64,000 bases of DNA, taken from Multifurca ochricompacta. Its lineage: Eukaryota > Basidiomycota > Agaricomycetes > Russulales > Russulaceae. Positions within the stretch are counted from its first letter, which is position 1, and each line of letters begins with the position of its first letter. Of this stretch, positions 11,130 to 23,371 are shown piece after piece. Location of the stretch: assembly GCA_022496185.1 (NCBI GenBank), contig WTXG01000119.1:50366-114365 (forward strand), in the 5' to 3' direction. The notes beneath the pieces are model-generated. The model was given only the letters and a program-made list of their open reading frames with translations. It did no database searches and was not told where the DNA came from. The translations under genes were made by a program, and so were the position numbers.

Positions 11130-14100
11130 TTAACTATCTTTGGGCACTTCAGGATGTCAGGTGTGGAACTCTGAGATAAGGACTGGGGCAAAGATATTTC
11201 TGGCTGGTTCCCATGAGTTGTCAGAGTCTGGGAATCCTTTCCACTTGACTAGGTAGTAGAGTTTGTGCCCTCGGCCTTTACATATTGAGTCCAGAATTCA
11301 TTCTACTTCCCACTCTGCTTCTCCATCAACTAATTTGGGGGGGGGTCTTGGGAAGTTTTCCCCATGTAGGGATGTTTCCTTGTATGGTGTCAGGAGTTTG
11401 GCATGGAAGACCAGATGGATCCTCCATGTGGATGGAAGTTCGAGTTCATATGTGATGTCTGACAGCTTCTGTGTGATTTTGAAAGGTCCATGGCATTGGG
11501 GCACCAATTTGGCTATTGGATGTGACGTGTGAATGTTCTTTCCTTCCAGCCACACAAGATCATTGGTCTGATAAGGTGTGAAGTTTGACAGTTTCTCTGA
11601 TAAGGCCTTTTGCACCTTCAGCAGGTTCTCATTGGCCAATTTCCTGGCCTCTTCCCATTGGTTGATACACCATGTAGCTGATGGGACATTCATGGGTTTG
11701 TCAGCCCAGGTAGTTTGGGGTGTCCATCCCATGATAAGTGAGAATGGGGGAACTTTCATAGTGCCATTAGGCCAGGAATTATGTGCAAACTCTGCTGTTG
11801 CCAGCCAGTCAGCCCAATTGTCTTGCTGTCCATTACACCAGAATTGGAGATATTGTTCCAACCACTGGTTCATCCTTTCTGACTGCCCATCAGTTTGTGG
11901 ATGATAGGCTGTTGAGATGTTTTGGGTTATGTCCAGGGTTTTACAGAGTGCCCTGGCAAACATCAAGGTGAAGCGTGGGTCTCGGTTGGAGATGATCTTC
12001 TCAGGGAGGCCGTAGTGTCAGTAGATGTGATCTAGGTAGAGCTTGGCCACTCCTTCTGCCATGATAGATTCATTACAAGGTATGAACAATGTGGCTTTGG
12101 AGCAGTCATGGTCCATGATGGTCAGGATGGAATCAAAGCCTCTGGAGAGCAGTAGTTTGACAATGAAGTCCATGGCAATGGTCTGAAATGGCAGAGAGGT
12201 TGTGGGGGTGATTGGTGATATTGCCGGTGGGTGTGGGTGTGTGTTTACTTTGTTGGCTTGGCAATCTGCACATCCCTTCACATATTCTTCGACATCTTTC
12301 TTCATGTTGGGCCACCAATAGTCTTGTTTGGCAAGGGCATAGGTGTTTGCAATGCCAGGGTGTCCAGCAGAGGGAAGGTCGTGGTGAAAATGGATCACCC
12401 CCCTCTTAATGTTGTCACCACCAGTGACAACAAGATGATCCCCATCCTTCCACCAAAGGCCATCAATCTTTTTCAGATTATGTGCATCTGCCCATGACTG
12501 GCATAACTGCTGGTTCATATTTTGTGACACCTGGGCCCATAGATCCATATCATGAAGACTGACAATGGCTGTTCATGCAAAAACCTCTTCAGGGAGGACT
12601 GTGACATCATTATTGTCTTCCTTGCCATTGTTCAAGTTGGGTCATCATGACAGAGTGTCTGCATGCACATTGCAACTTCTGGCAATATGTTTCAGGGTGA
12701 AATTGTACTCCTCGAGTTCCAAGACTTCACAAGTGACCCATTGACTGATCTTATGTGGTTCCTTCCAATATAGTAAGTTAGAGTGGTCAGTATGGATGAT
12801 GGTTTTATGGGGGGTCCCTGCTAGGTATGGTCACCAATGGCATAGGGCTTTCACAATGGCTAACAGCTCTCTGTCCCAGATATTGTAGTTTCATTTGGCT
12901 GGGGAGAAGGTTTCAGAATAAAAGGCTACTGGGTGTAGGATTCTGGTAGTGTCTCTTTGGTTTAATACTGCTCTGTTGGCAAAGTGTGATGTGTCAACTT
13001 TGAGCTTGAATGGTTTTCCTAAATCTGGCTGGAGGAGGACAGGCTCAGACCCTACAATATTTCAGATTTGCTCGAATGCTAGCTGTTGGTCTGCTCCCCA
13101 GTGCCAGGGTACATCCTTCTTCAGTAGCCCATTAAGTGGTTGCATGATGCCTGAGAATCTGTGTATGAAACATTGATAGAAATTGCAAAAGCCTATGAAG
13201 GATTGTACATCTTTTACGCATGTGGGTGTGGGCCATTCCCAAATCCCTTGCACCTTTATTGGGTCCATTTGCACCTGACCTCCTTCAAGTATGACTCCTA
13301 AATACTCAACACTCCGCTGTTCAAAGGAACATTTAGCTGGTTTGAGGTACAAGTTGTGCTCATGTAAAATATCCAGTACCTGATGCACCTGTTCTCAATG
13401 GTGGTTCACATCACTGGTAGTTGTGACCAGAATGTCATCCATGTAGACCACCACTTCTCCTGTAAGGATGAGATCACAGAAAATATGATTCATCATGGAT
13501 TGAAATGTGGCTGGTGAATTTGTCAGGCCAAAGAACATCACATTGGGCTCAAACAGTCCTTGGTTTGTTCTAAATGCTGCTTTACATTGGTCACCCTCCT
13601 TGATCCTGATGTTATTATATCCCCATCGCATGTCCATTTTTGAGAAAAGGGACTTGTCTCTCATGGTGTCAATGAGTTCTGAGATGAGGGGCAGGGGATA
13701 TGCATTTTTCACTGTATAGGCATTGATTTGTCAATAATCCTGTACTGGTCATAACTTGCCATCCTTCTTTTTGATGAAGAAGAAGGGGGAAGCATATTGT
13801 GACTTAGATGGGCGAATGTATCCCTTAGCCAAGTGCTCCTCAAGGAACTCCATCAATGCAGTTTGTTTGGACTGGGACAGCAGGTAGATTTTACAATCTA
13901 TTGCTGTAGGTGCGTCAGGTACGAAGTCAATAGATCCCAAGGTCATGTGGGTGGGAATCACTGCAATTCCTCCTCTGAAAACACCCTCCAATGTCGGTGA
14001 TAAACTTCTGGAACTATATCCTCATAGGTCTTTTCCACCTGCCCCTGTACTGCTTTCTGGGCTAACTCTGATGCTTTGGTGACATAACATCACCTGGGGT

Positions 14101-14682
14101 CATCTACTTTGTCTGTATTTGTGGTTCTGATTACTGGGTGTCTGGCAGCATAGTTGTAGCCAAGTGACATGATGACAACAGGGTAGAAGTCTTTTGCCAT
14201 CATTGCATCAGTCCAATTGACCCTTGGTTCAAAGGCGGCAAGCCATGGGTATCCCAAAATGAGGTCTTCATCTCCTAGGTTGGTAACTAGGAAGCAAATG
14301 GCTCTCATTACTTCCCCAACCTGGATGTTTAGGTCAGTGTAGTGTGTTATTTTTCCTGCATGATTGGCCATCCCATCAATATTCCAGATATTTTTCTCCT
14401 GAGGGAGTGCCAGCATTCCCAAGCCCAAAGTTTTGGCTAGTCTTGGACTGATAAAGTTGTCAGTGGCTCCAGAGTCCACTAATATATCTTGGTCAGCTGT
14501 CTTCTGTGCAGTTTCAAAATGGACTGGTATTTTTAGTGACTTGAATTGACTAGTGTACACAGAAGTTACATGGAGTGCTCTTGCCCAGGCTGACAGGGTT
14601 GAGCCTAACAAAAATCCTTCTTTGCAAACACCTTCTCCACTAAGATGGCATGCACTTCCTCACTCTCCTTCATCATGTTAGC
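11130..14682 (-). pseudogene. gypsy-D pol with the end of gag
   Basis: Degenerate chromovirus polyprotein. From right to left: gag C-terminus next to the LTR F insertion; protease with D-S-G-A-T-D-N-F-I-S (about 14470); reverse transcriptase with V-V-Y-M-D-D-I-L (about 13450); RNase H; integrase HHCC and core (12548-12018 and 11966-11298); and a chromodomain near 11290-11150. Many TGA stops and frameshifts are present. It is collinear with pol of gypsy-A, B and C. Confidence 0.88.
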
Positions 14683-14839
14683 TGTAACAGTTGCATGACA
14701 ACTTGTAATGGTTCATGACATGGTCATGACAAGTATGTCACACGTGCCTGATCTCTGGATATGATTGTTCTACTATATTTTCTTTATTGAGGGCGCAACC
14801 CCTCTTGCTTACTCTTATCCTATTCTATCTCACTCCAGG

Positions 14840-15431
14840 TGTAACGCCTGGTGCAGGTGTTCGTCACGACGTGTGATAAGTCGTGTAGCGGAACTACAAA
14901 GTCAGGTGTGTACTGTCTTTCAAGTACATGGAGATTGGGTGAGAAGTCAACACAAAGGAGCTAATCCCTTGGTGCTGGTGAGCGGACAAGTGCCAAAAGC
15001 ACTGAGACGATTCAAGAGTCGGGTCTTAGGAATCACCCAGAAGGTAATGCACCAAGTCGATTAAGAAGTCGAGTCTAAGGTATACAGGCTATCTAGGCAG
15101 GCCTTATATACGTAGTAGAGATCGGAGTCTGAATCGGAGTATTGTACTTGATGTATCAACGAGGTCGTAATCTATCCAAAGAGGGAACGGGATCAAGTGG
15201 GCCAGATGAGAATATACGTAGACGGATCCGGTATAGTCGTGATTCTGGTGGGAAAATACGTAAGAGTTCTTGTGTAAAGTATGAGTCAAAGATAAGCACA
15301 GCCTTGGTCAAAGATAAGGAACAAATATACACAAAGGGAGTCATAACTCGGTCAACAAAGGGGCAAACAAGGCCAAACAGGGTGTCATGTGATAGAAAAG
15401 AAAACAAGACAACGCAACGGGGTTCGTAACA
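14840..15431 (-). repeat. gypsy-B 3' LTR
   Basis: On the minus strand it begins TGTTACGAACCCC after the purine tract AAAAGAGGGGTAA (15444-15432). It contains a TATA box near 15110 (GCCTTATATACG on the plus strand). It differs from the other LTR mainly at CpG positions. Confidence 0.92.
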
Positions 15432-15462
15432 TTACCCCTCTTTTAAGTCCTAGCAGAGCCAG

Positions 15463-16653
15463 CTAGATTGGCGCACCGTCATCATCCTGGACTAAGGAGA
15501 GGTAGTCGTCGGCTACAGCATAGTGGTCCACATCGTAATTCTCCTTTTCTGCATCAATGGGGCAAATGTGTGTTCATAGAAAACCATAGGGCCCTCGTCG
15601 CCCACAGCGAAAGCAGCCATCGTAAACATGGCAGTCGATCTCTCGATGACCGGCATTGTGGGAGAGACATTTGCCACACCACCCTGAGGGGTTCTGAACG
15701 GTGGGGGCCTGCGTGAGTCGTCGGAACAAGCATTGACGACTCCAATGCGAGGTGCTCTGGCAGTGTCGACATCGTTTCACGGCCTTGGGGCAGCACCAGC
15801 TAAGATGATACTTGCTGTTGCAGTGCCAGCAAAGCTTGCCATCGGGGTTTTCGTGAAGGCGCGGCATTTTGAAGCAGTGAGGGTTAAGCCGAGGTGCTAG
15901 GTTGAGGTGGCGACGAGGGAGTGGTCATGCAAAAATATCGGCGTACCGTTCGGAAATAGTCTGGTATGCCTCTCCTTGTTCCAACCTCATCCTGATGCTC
16001 ACCAGGTGATGCTCTATGTCGAAGACCCCTCGATTGATTTTTACCATCTGTCGTTCATAGTTGCGGCGCTGCATCTCTAGGTTGTCCCGAAGTGCCTGGA
16101 ACTTGCGGAGTCATGCAATCTCGGCAGTCAGTCGTGGCATCCACAGGTCCCGGAGTACTTCATTAATCGCGAAGGCGCGTGGGTCATGGGCCGAGAGGTG
16201 TTGCAAATGCTCGGGCCCCAGGACATAGTGGAGTCGCCCGACATTTTTCTCCTCAAGGTAGACTGGGGCCCCATAGACAGGCCCTCCTTTTTCTAAGCAT
16301 CCGGCTACGTCCATACCTTCATTGGTGTAATAAATATACTTCGCCACCTCTGTAGTGCCGTCATTTTTGGACGTTGGGATCATGAGCAGAAAGTAGAACT
16401 GCGAGTTGGGGTCGTTGGGGAAGAAGGGGAATTTGGGGGACTCGTCGCCGAAATCTACGTCAATCAGGTCGTTGGGATGGGGGTGTTTGGGCAAATTAAA
16501 ATCTTCGTCAATGTCGATGATTCTGTCCCCTTGGGCCACTTGGGTGGTCGCATTGTAGTTAATAGGAGAAAGTGGGCGAGAAGGAGGATGCACAGGAGTA
16601 AGTATGGGAAACGCATCGATGGCGGCCAAGGTGTGGATCTTAGATGATGACAT
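15463..16653 (-). pseudogene. gypsy-B third ORF, fused in frame to pol
   Basis: Counterpart of the gypsy-C third ORF. The pol frame continues past the chromodomain without a stop and through ATG 16653 into this frame, so pol and the third ORF are one frame here. It keeps the G-M-D-V-A-G-C and G-P-V-Y-G-A-P-V-Y-L-E-E block and four zinc-knuckle motifs (for example CWHCNSKYHLSWCC and CRHCQSTSHWSRQC). TGA stops occur near 16111, 15925 and 15585, each where a relative has arginine. Function unknown. Confidence 0.75.
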
Positions 16654-19600
16654 GGGCGAATTTCTGGTCAGTTGTGGGGGAGAGAGCTGTTCAGCAACTC
16701 GTATTTTCTCTGGCTCTTTATCTGCCTCTGGGTGGCGTCTATAGAAGTCTTCGATGAGCTTGGGCGCAAAGACATCCGCAGCAGGTTCCCACGAGTTGTC
16801 GGCATCTGGGAATCCCTTCCATTTGATCAAGTAATGGAGTCTTCGATTACGTCCTCGACCCTTCCATTTGGCGTCAGCAATACGTTCCACTTCCCATTCC
16901 AGTTCTCCGTCGACGAGGTCAGGGGGAGGTCTGGGAAAGTTTTGTCCATGAATGGCAGTTTCTTTGTACGGCGTTAGAAGGTTGGCATGGAAGACAGGGT
17001 GTATCTTCCAGGTGGCGGGTAACATGAGCTTGTACATGATGTCTGAGAGCTTCTGTTCGATTACAAAGGGGCCATGGCGTCTGGGAGCTAATTTTGCTGT
17101 TGGGTGTGACGTGTGGATATTGCGCCCCTCTAACCAGACCTGATCTCCCACCTGGTAGGGCGTAAACTTAGTGGGCTTCTTGGCCAGGGTCCTTTGCACC
17201 TTCTGAAGATTTCTATTGGCCGATTCCCTATTTCTTCCCATTGGTCGATACGCTGTGTCACAGATGGTACATTCGTGGGTTTGTCTGTCCATGTAGTGTG
17301 AGGGTTCCATCCCATAATAAGAGAGAAGGGAGTGGTCTTCGTCGTTCCATTTGGCCAGCTATTATGCGCAAACTCAGCTGTTGCCAGCCATTCTGCCCAG
17401 TCATTCTGTCGTTCGTTACACCAAAATCAAAGGTACTGTTCCAGCCATTGATTTGTTCGTTCCGATTGTCCATCCGTCTGGGGGTGATATGCAGTGGATA
17501 TGTTCTGTTGAATATCGAGACGTTTACAGAGTGCTCGGGCAAACATGGAGGCAAACCGTGGGTCTCGGTCAGAAATAATCTTCTGCAGCAGTCCATAATG
17601 TCGGTATACGTGGTTCAGGTAGAGTTTGCAACTCCTTCCGCTGATATTGTCTCGTTACAGGGGATGAAGAGGGCGGCCTTTGAGTAGTCATGGTCCGTAA
17701 TGGTAAGTATCAAGTCGTATCCCTGTGACTGTGGGAGTTTGACAATGAAGTCCATGGTGATGGTCTGGAAGGAGCGGTTGCGACTGGTGTAATAGGTGAA
17801 AGTGCCGGCGGTCTTGGGTGAGTGTTTACTTTGTTCGCCTGGCATTCTGCGCATCCTTTGACATATGCTTCAACATCCTTTTTCATGTTTGGCCACCAGT
17901 AGTCTCATTTGGCAAGGGCGTATGTATTTGCAATCCCTGGGTGTCCTGCAGAGGGAAGGTTGTGGTGAAAATGGATCACCCCCCTCTTAATGTTGTTGCC
18001 ACCGGTGACAACCAATCGATCGCCGTCCTTCCACCAGAGGCTGTCTTTCATTTTTATGTTATGTGGCTCTGCCCAGGATTTGCACAGTTCCTGGTTCATG
18101 TTCTGTGTTACTTGGGCCCATAGATCCATGTCATGGAGGCTAACAACAGTGGTTTTCGCGAAGACATCTTCTGGTAGGATGACGATATTGTCATTGTTGT
18201 TTTCCCCTTCATCTCGTCCGGTTGGTCTGGACAGGGCATCAGCTCGTGCATTATGAGCTCCAGGTAGGTGCTTGAGTGTGAAGTTATACTCTTCAAGCTC
18301 CAGGACTTCTCGTGCTATCCGTCAGCTGATCTTATGCGGTTCTCTCCAGTACAAAAGGTTGGAGTGGTCGGTATAGATGATGGTTTTATGCGGAGATCCT
18401 GCCAAGTATGGTCGCCAATGTCGTAACGCTTTAACGATAGCCAATAATTCCCTGTCCCAAATGTCATAATTTCTTTCTGCTGATGAGAACGTCTCTGAGT
18501 AGAATGTGACGGGATGAAGAATCCCTCCAGTATCTCTTTGTGATAAGACTGCGCCATTGGCATACATGGAAGCATCAACCTCTAGTTTGAAGGGTTTGGC
18601 CAGGTCAGGTTGGATAAGGACTGGCTCGGAACTGATAATTGCTTTTATTCGGTCGAATGCTTGCTGCTGCAGTTCATCCCAGTGCCATGGCACATCCTTT
18701 TTCAACAAGTCATTGAGTGGTCGGGCGATGGCCAGAATCCTTTGACAAAGCGTCGGTAGAAATTGCAAAATCCAATGAACGATCTGACGTCCTTGGTACA
18801 CTGAGGGGCGGTCCATTCTGAATGCCTTGCACTTTTACAGGGTCCATGCGCACTTGCCCCCTTCCAAGATAACACCCAGATATTCGACCGTTTTCTGCTC
18901 GAAGGAGCATTTGGCCGGTTTCAGATAGAGGTCATGTTTGCCAGGATTTCTAGTACCTCGTGGACTCGGGTTCGGTGGTGGTGAATGTCGTCTCTTGTGG
19001 CTACCAGGATATCGTCCATATATACTACGACCTCTTCTGTGAGGATCAGGTCTCGGAAAATGTGGTTCATCATGGCCTGGAAGGTCGTTGGTGAGTTCGT
19101 CAAGCCAAAGAACATAACATTGGGTTCGAAGAGTCCTTGATTGGTCTTGAAGGCAGCTTTGGGCTGATCGCCTTCTCGGATACGAATGTTATTGTACCCC
19201 AACGAACATCCATTTTTGAAAACAGGGCTTTATCACGCATTTTGTCGATAATCTCTGAGATTAGAGGGAGCGGGTAGTTGTTTTCACTGTGAGTTTGTTA
19301 ATCCGTCTGTAATCCTGTACTGGTCGCAGTTTCCTGTCCTTCTTTTTAATGAAAAAGAAGGGTGATGCATAAGGCAAATTGGAAGGTCATATGTATCCTT
19401 TTGCCAGGTGCTCCTCCAGGAAGGTAGAAAGCGCTTCCTTCTCTGGCTGTGATAGGGGATAAATTTTACAGTCTACTGATCGCGGGGCATCCAGGACGAA
19501 GTCAATAGCATGGTCCCAAGGTCGAGAGGGAGGGAAGCGTTGCGATTCTTCCTCTGAGAAGACCTTCCAATGTCAGTGATATTCTGCAGGGACTACTTCT

Positions 19601-20214
19601 TCAAATGTTCTTTCCGGGTTCTTCTGCGCCTCTGCCTGGGCCAGTTCCAATGCCTTTGTAACATAACAATACACCTGATCCACAGGTTCTACGTCACTCC
19701 AGGTGATGGCCAATCCCATGACAATAGCATGGGTGAGAGGGTGTCGTGCAGCGTAGTCGTATCCGAGGGACATGATGATAACTGGGTAGAAATCTTTATC
19801 CATGGTGGCCTCTGCCCAGTTGATCTTAGGCTCGAATGCTGCCAGCCATGGGTATCCTAGAACCATGTCTTCCTCTCCTAGATCCGTGATGAGGAAGCAA
19901 AGTTGCTTCGTTCGTTCCCCAACTTGTACTTCCAAATCACAGCAATGTGTGATTTTCCCAGCTTTGTTAGCTGTCCCATCTATGTTCCAAATGTTTTTCT
20001 CCTGGGGGAGTAACTGTGTCCCCAGTCCTAGTGTCCTCTGGAGTCGTTGGCTAATGAAGTTGTCTGTAGCTCCAGAGTCGATCAATATCCGTCTGTTGGC
20101 TGTCTTCTGTTTGGTTTCAAAATGTACTGGTATTTTTAACGATTTGAAATGACTAGTGTATACAGAAGTTACATGGAGTGCTCTTGCCCAGGCCGATGGG
20201 GTCGAGCCAATCAA
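16654..20214 (-). pseudogene. gypsy-B pol
   Basis: Protease (L-I-D-S-G-A-T-D-N-F-I-S, about 20080), reverse transcriptase (V-V-Y-M-D-D-I-L-V, about 19010), RNase H (E-V-D-A-S-M, about 18580), integrase zinc finger and core (18129-17258) and chromodomain (about 16860-16720) follow the standard chromovirus order. It is broken by frameshifts and TGA stops, among them one at 17908 replacing the arginine before D-Y-W-W-P-N. It lies -1 to gag across a T-run. Confidence 0.88.
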
Positions 20215-20217
20215 AAA

Positions 20218-21740
20218 TCCTTCTGGCCAAAGGCCTTGTCAACGATCAAGGCGCGTACTGCCTCGTCTTCGTTCATCATGTGTTCCCAGATAGCTGCCGC
20301 TTTCTGTTCTTTAGTTTTTGGGGCAGTTACTGGGTTTTCCTTGACTGGGGTAGGTAGGTTCTGTATTGGTGGTGTCGTGGTAGTGGTGGCTACTGTTGCT
20401 TCAGCAGCACGAACTGTTTTCTTCGGGCAGAATCATGACATGTGCCCCTGTGCTCAGCAGTGAAAGCAGCGCCCTTCCTTCATAAGGTTTTTCTTTTCAT
20501 CATCGGTAAGGGCTGCACGGGCCTTGGTACGATCTGCCGATGTGTCCATGGTGTTGGGGTCTTGAGGGTGGGTAGGTTTTACCCCAAATGCCGCCTTCCA
20601 CTGATCACGGGTTTTACCCTTTTTCGTGTCAACTCCAAATCGTGTCTGGAAGTCCAAATAATCTTGCTGCTGCGTTCTGGCAGCACTTGTCCATTGGCTC
20701 CATGACTCAGGGTGATGGAATTGGATGATGTTTTTCACCAGGGGATTGGGCAACCCCTGGGAGAAGAGGTCGAGCGTTGCCTCTTCATTTACATCGTACC
20801 CCGCTCTCTTGGCCAAGTTGCGAAATCTGGCTACATAGCCATCCAAGTCCCCTCTCTCCATTTTAAGGGACTTCAGTTCTCTGGCAGCCTTCTGCTTGGC
20901 TTGCCCGTCTGTGAAGGCGTCTTTAAATCTTTGCGCCACTACATCCCACAGATCTTCGTCTGTGGTTCTGGTTCCAGCTGTAACTCTATCATTCAGCCAT
21001 TCAATCTGCTCCATTGTCCAATCATCAACAGAATCCCCTCTGATGAGCGAGAGGAAGAGGTTGGTTTGTTGGAAGGGGTTCACGATTTGTGGGACGTCAT
21101 GGTTGAAGTTTTTGAACGTCTCAAATTCGAGCATGAACTTCTTACTCTGTGATCAGTCACCGGTGAACGTAGTCGGCAGGACTCCCGTAAGGCGTCCTGA
21201 TGGGGGGGGAAGGTTCGGAGCAGGGACAATTGGAGTGGGGTCGGGTAATTGTGCAGCAATGGTTGACATTGTTGGGTATGTAATGGTCGGGGTGTCTGAG
21301 GTCTGTCATGTGATCTGGGGAGAGACTAAAGCAGATGTTCTGAACGTAGTACTCTCTGGTGCAACTGTCTGAGCCGTAAAACTAGTGGCTATGACTTGTG
21401 CGTCTTCGCTGCTTTCTTTGATATATTCTTCTGGTTCTGAATCTGTGATGATGGCTGGAGGATTCTCTCTCCAAGGTCCTAGGCCGTACTCTGGTGGGGC
21501 GGGTCCTGTAGTGACCCAGGAACGATGGCTTCTAGAGTAACAGATACGGTACCAGACCCTCTTTTGTTCGTTGTATTCAACTGGCTGGTACTGGTCGTCG
21601 TGATAGACGTAGTATCCAAACTCGGTTTCAAAATCCTTCCAGACGGCAGAGCCAAGGACTTGTTGTGAAAGATTATCCTCATCTCGGCGGTCGATGAGTT
21701 CTTTGTTGTGCAAGGTCTGACTGCAGCTGGATGAAGCCAC
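20218..21740 (-). pseudogene. gypsy-B gag
   Basis: ATG at 21740 starts the same N-terminal block as A and C (W-K-D-F-E-T-E-F-G-Y-Y-V-Y-H-D). The capsid core is at 21134-20454 (K-K-F-M-L-E-F-E-T-F-K-N-F and Q-G-L-P-N-P-L-V). The zinc knuckle near 20470-20410 has a TGA after its second cysteine. Other TGA stops are at 21306 and near 21152. The frame ends at GATTTTTGA, as in gypsy-A. Confidence 0.83.
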
Positions 21741-21762
21741 GGTGGGGAGAGACTCAACTTAA

Positions 21763-22354
21763 TGTAACGCCTGGTGTGGGCGTTCGTCACAACATGTGAT
21801 AAGTCATGTAGTGGAACTACGAAGTCAGGTGTGTACTGTCTTTCAAGTACACGGAGATCGGGTGAGAAGTCAACACAAAGGAGCTAATCCCTTGGTGCTG
21901 GTGAGCGGACAAGTGCCAAAAGCACTGAGACGATTCAAGAGTCGGGTCTTAGGAATCACCCAGAAGGTAATGCACCAAGTTGATTAAGAAGTCGAGTCTA
22001 AGGTATACAGGCTATCTAGGCAGGCCTTATATACGTAGTAGAGATCGGAGTCTGAATCGGAGTATTGTACTTGATGTATCAACGAGGTCGTAATCTATCC
22101 AAAGAGGGAACGGGATCAAGTGGGCCAGATGAGAATATACGTAGACGGATCCGGTATAGTCGTGATTCTGGTGGGAAAATACGTAAGAGTTCTTGTGTAA
22201 AGTATGAGTCAAAGATAAGCACAGCCTTGGTCAAAGATAAGGAACAAATATACACAAAGGGAGTCATAACTCGGTCAACAAAGGGGCAAACAAGGCCAAA
22301 CAGGGTGTCACGTGATAGAAAAGAAAACAAGACAATGCAACAGGGTTCATAACA
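21763..22354 (-). repeat. gypsy-B 5' LTR with primer pairing
   Basis: Same length as its partner. The minus-strand segment AGACTCGACTT (21999-21989), downstream of the TATA box, pairs with AAGTTGAGTCT (21760-21750), two bases inside the LTR, with one G-U wobble. This matches the self-priming layout of A and C. Confidence 0.9.
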
Positions 22355-22588
22355 CCAGGGCCTAACCCCTGGAATCTATGACTACTGGGGATACCTATCA
22401 GAACCTTCTGATTAGCTTAGATCTTCTGATGTGCCTCTCTTTGATTTGACTTCTCAAAACTGTATTTAAACTACTTAGATCACAGAGACAGACCTTAAGT
22501 CTGTTCTCTTGTATCTAATACAGGTGCATTCAACTTCATAGAACCCCACTTGAACTCCCTAAGTAGCAGCTTGAGGAGTCTTCTTTCC

Positions 22589-23164
22589 TGTTACAACCTC
22601 TGCCAAGTAACCCCATTTTCTTCACCCTTCCAAGCAAGAACCCCCTGTTACCGCCTATCTTACATTTCTTGATCACATCTCTGTCCTGGGACCCGTCATG
22701 TGCCTTACTTCCATCCCTGTGACTTGCATTGTATCTGTTGACTCGATGTTTGACCATGCTTGCCTCTTATCTCCTTATCTTATGACCGGACACTTACTTA
22801 GTTCCCTATCAGAAGCCAGGCTTTATGCCATCTGCTTTCATATATTTGGGCCCACTTGACTCCATAATCCTTATCTCGTAGATGCCCACTAGATTACATA
22901 TATAAGTCCACTGTAACTACACTGTAGACCTCAGACTCGACTTATTGAATACATCAGTGCTTGTCTTCTGGACATCCCTTTGAAAAGCCTTGACTCAACC
23001 GTCTCAGTACTTCTGGTACTTTCTATTCAACATCGTCTTAGAGTGCAGCCTCTTTGACTTTGACTCCTCCTACATAACTCCAAGAGGCCTTATTGGTCTC
23101 TTATCTGATTATGAGCGAACGCTGTCACACAAGTCATGTGGAACATCCCGCACCAGATGTAACA
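22589..23164 (+). repeat. solo gypsy LTR of the A/C type
   Basis: Begins TGTTACAACC and ends GATGTAACA; about 576 bp. It is flanked by TTTCC and TTCCC, an imperfect 5-bp duplication. It lies inside LTR F. It has a TATATAAG box (22918-22925) followed by AGACTCGACTT, the same self-primer core as in gypsy-C. Confidence 0.85.
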
Positions 23165-23371
23165 TTCCCAGTAGCTTAGCAGGGCCTATTGCTGCTGCCT
23201 TTGACTCATTTTCTGCATGCACCCCCTCCATATCATTGTGGGCACTTGAAACGTTGACCTGATCTGGATCTTCTTTACTAGAACTTGAATCTTGAGTGCA
23301 CCCAGATCTTGAGGGCCTTCAGACACTGAAAACACGACTGGACACAGCAGGCACCTGGCTGTGACATTAGC

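Larger units (their letters stand above)
14840..22354 (-). mobile_element. gypsy-B, full-length chromovirus (7.5 kb)
   Basis: Two 592-bp LTRs (14840-15431 and 21763-22354) with target duplication CCAGG (14835-14839 and 22355-22359), inserted in solo LTR F. Order on the minus strand: 5' LTR, primer site, gag, pol, third ORF, purine tract, 3' LTR. The LTR sequence belongs to a different family from gypsy-A and C; a related solo LTR is at 48507-49091. The reading frames are broken. Confidence 0.93.
14683..23366 (+). repeat. solo LTR F (about 585 bp when its inserts are removed)
   Basis: Starts TGTAACAGTTGC at 14683 and ends GGCTGTGACA at 23366. The target duplication TTAGC (14678-14682 and 23367-23371) lies in gypsy-D gag. 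The LTR is split by gypsy-B (14840-22354) and by a solo gypsy LTR (22589-23164). A TATTTAAA box lies near 22463, followed by the palindrome ACAGACCTTAAGTCTGT at 22488-22504, both shared with the gypsy-E LTR. Confidence 0.85.

Noticed and set aside
15142..15429. 95-codon ORF repeated at 22065-22352
   Set aside because: It lies wholly within the gypsy-B LTR and is repeated only because the LTR is repeated; no start context or domain supports it.
20149..21372. Plus-strand ORFs of 100-158 codons over gypsy-B gag
   Set aside because: They are antisense shadows; the minus strand carries the gag capsid and zinc-knuckle motifs.
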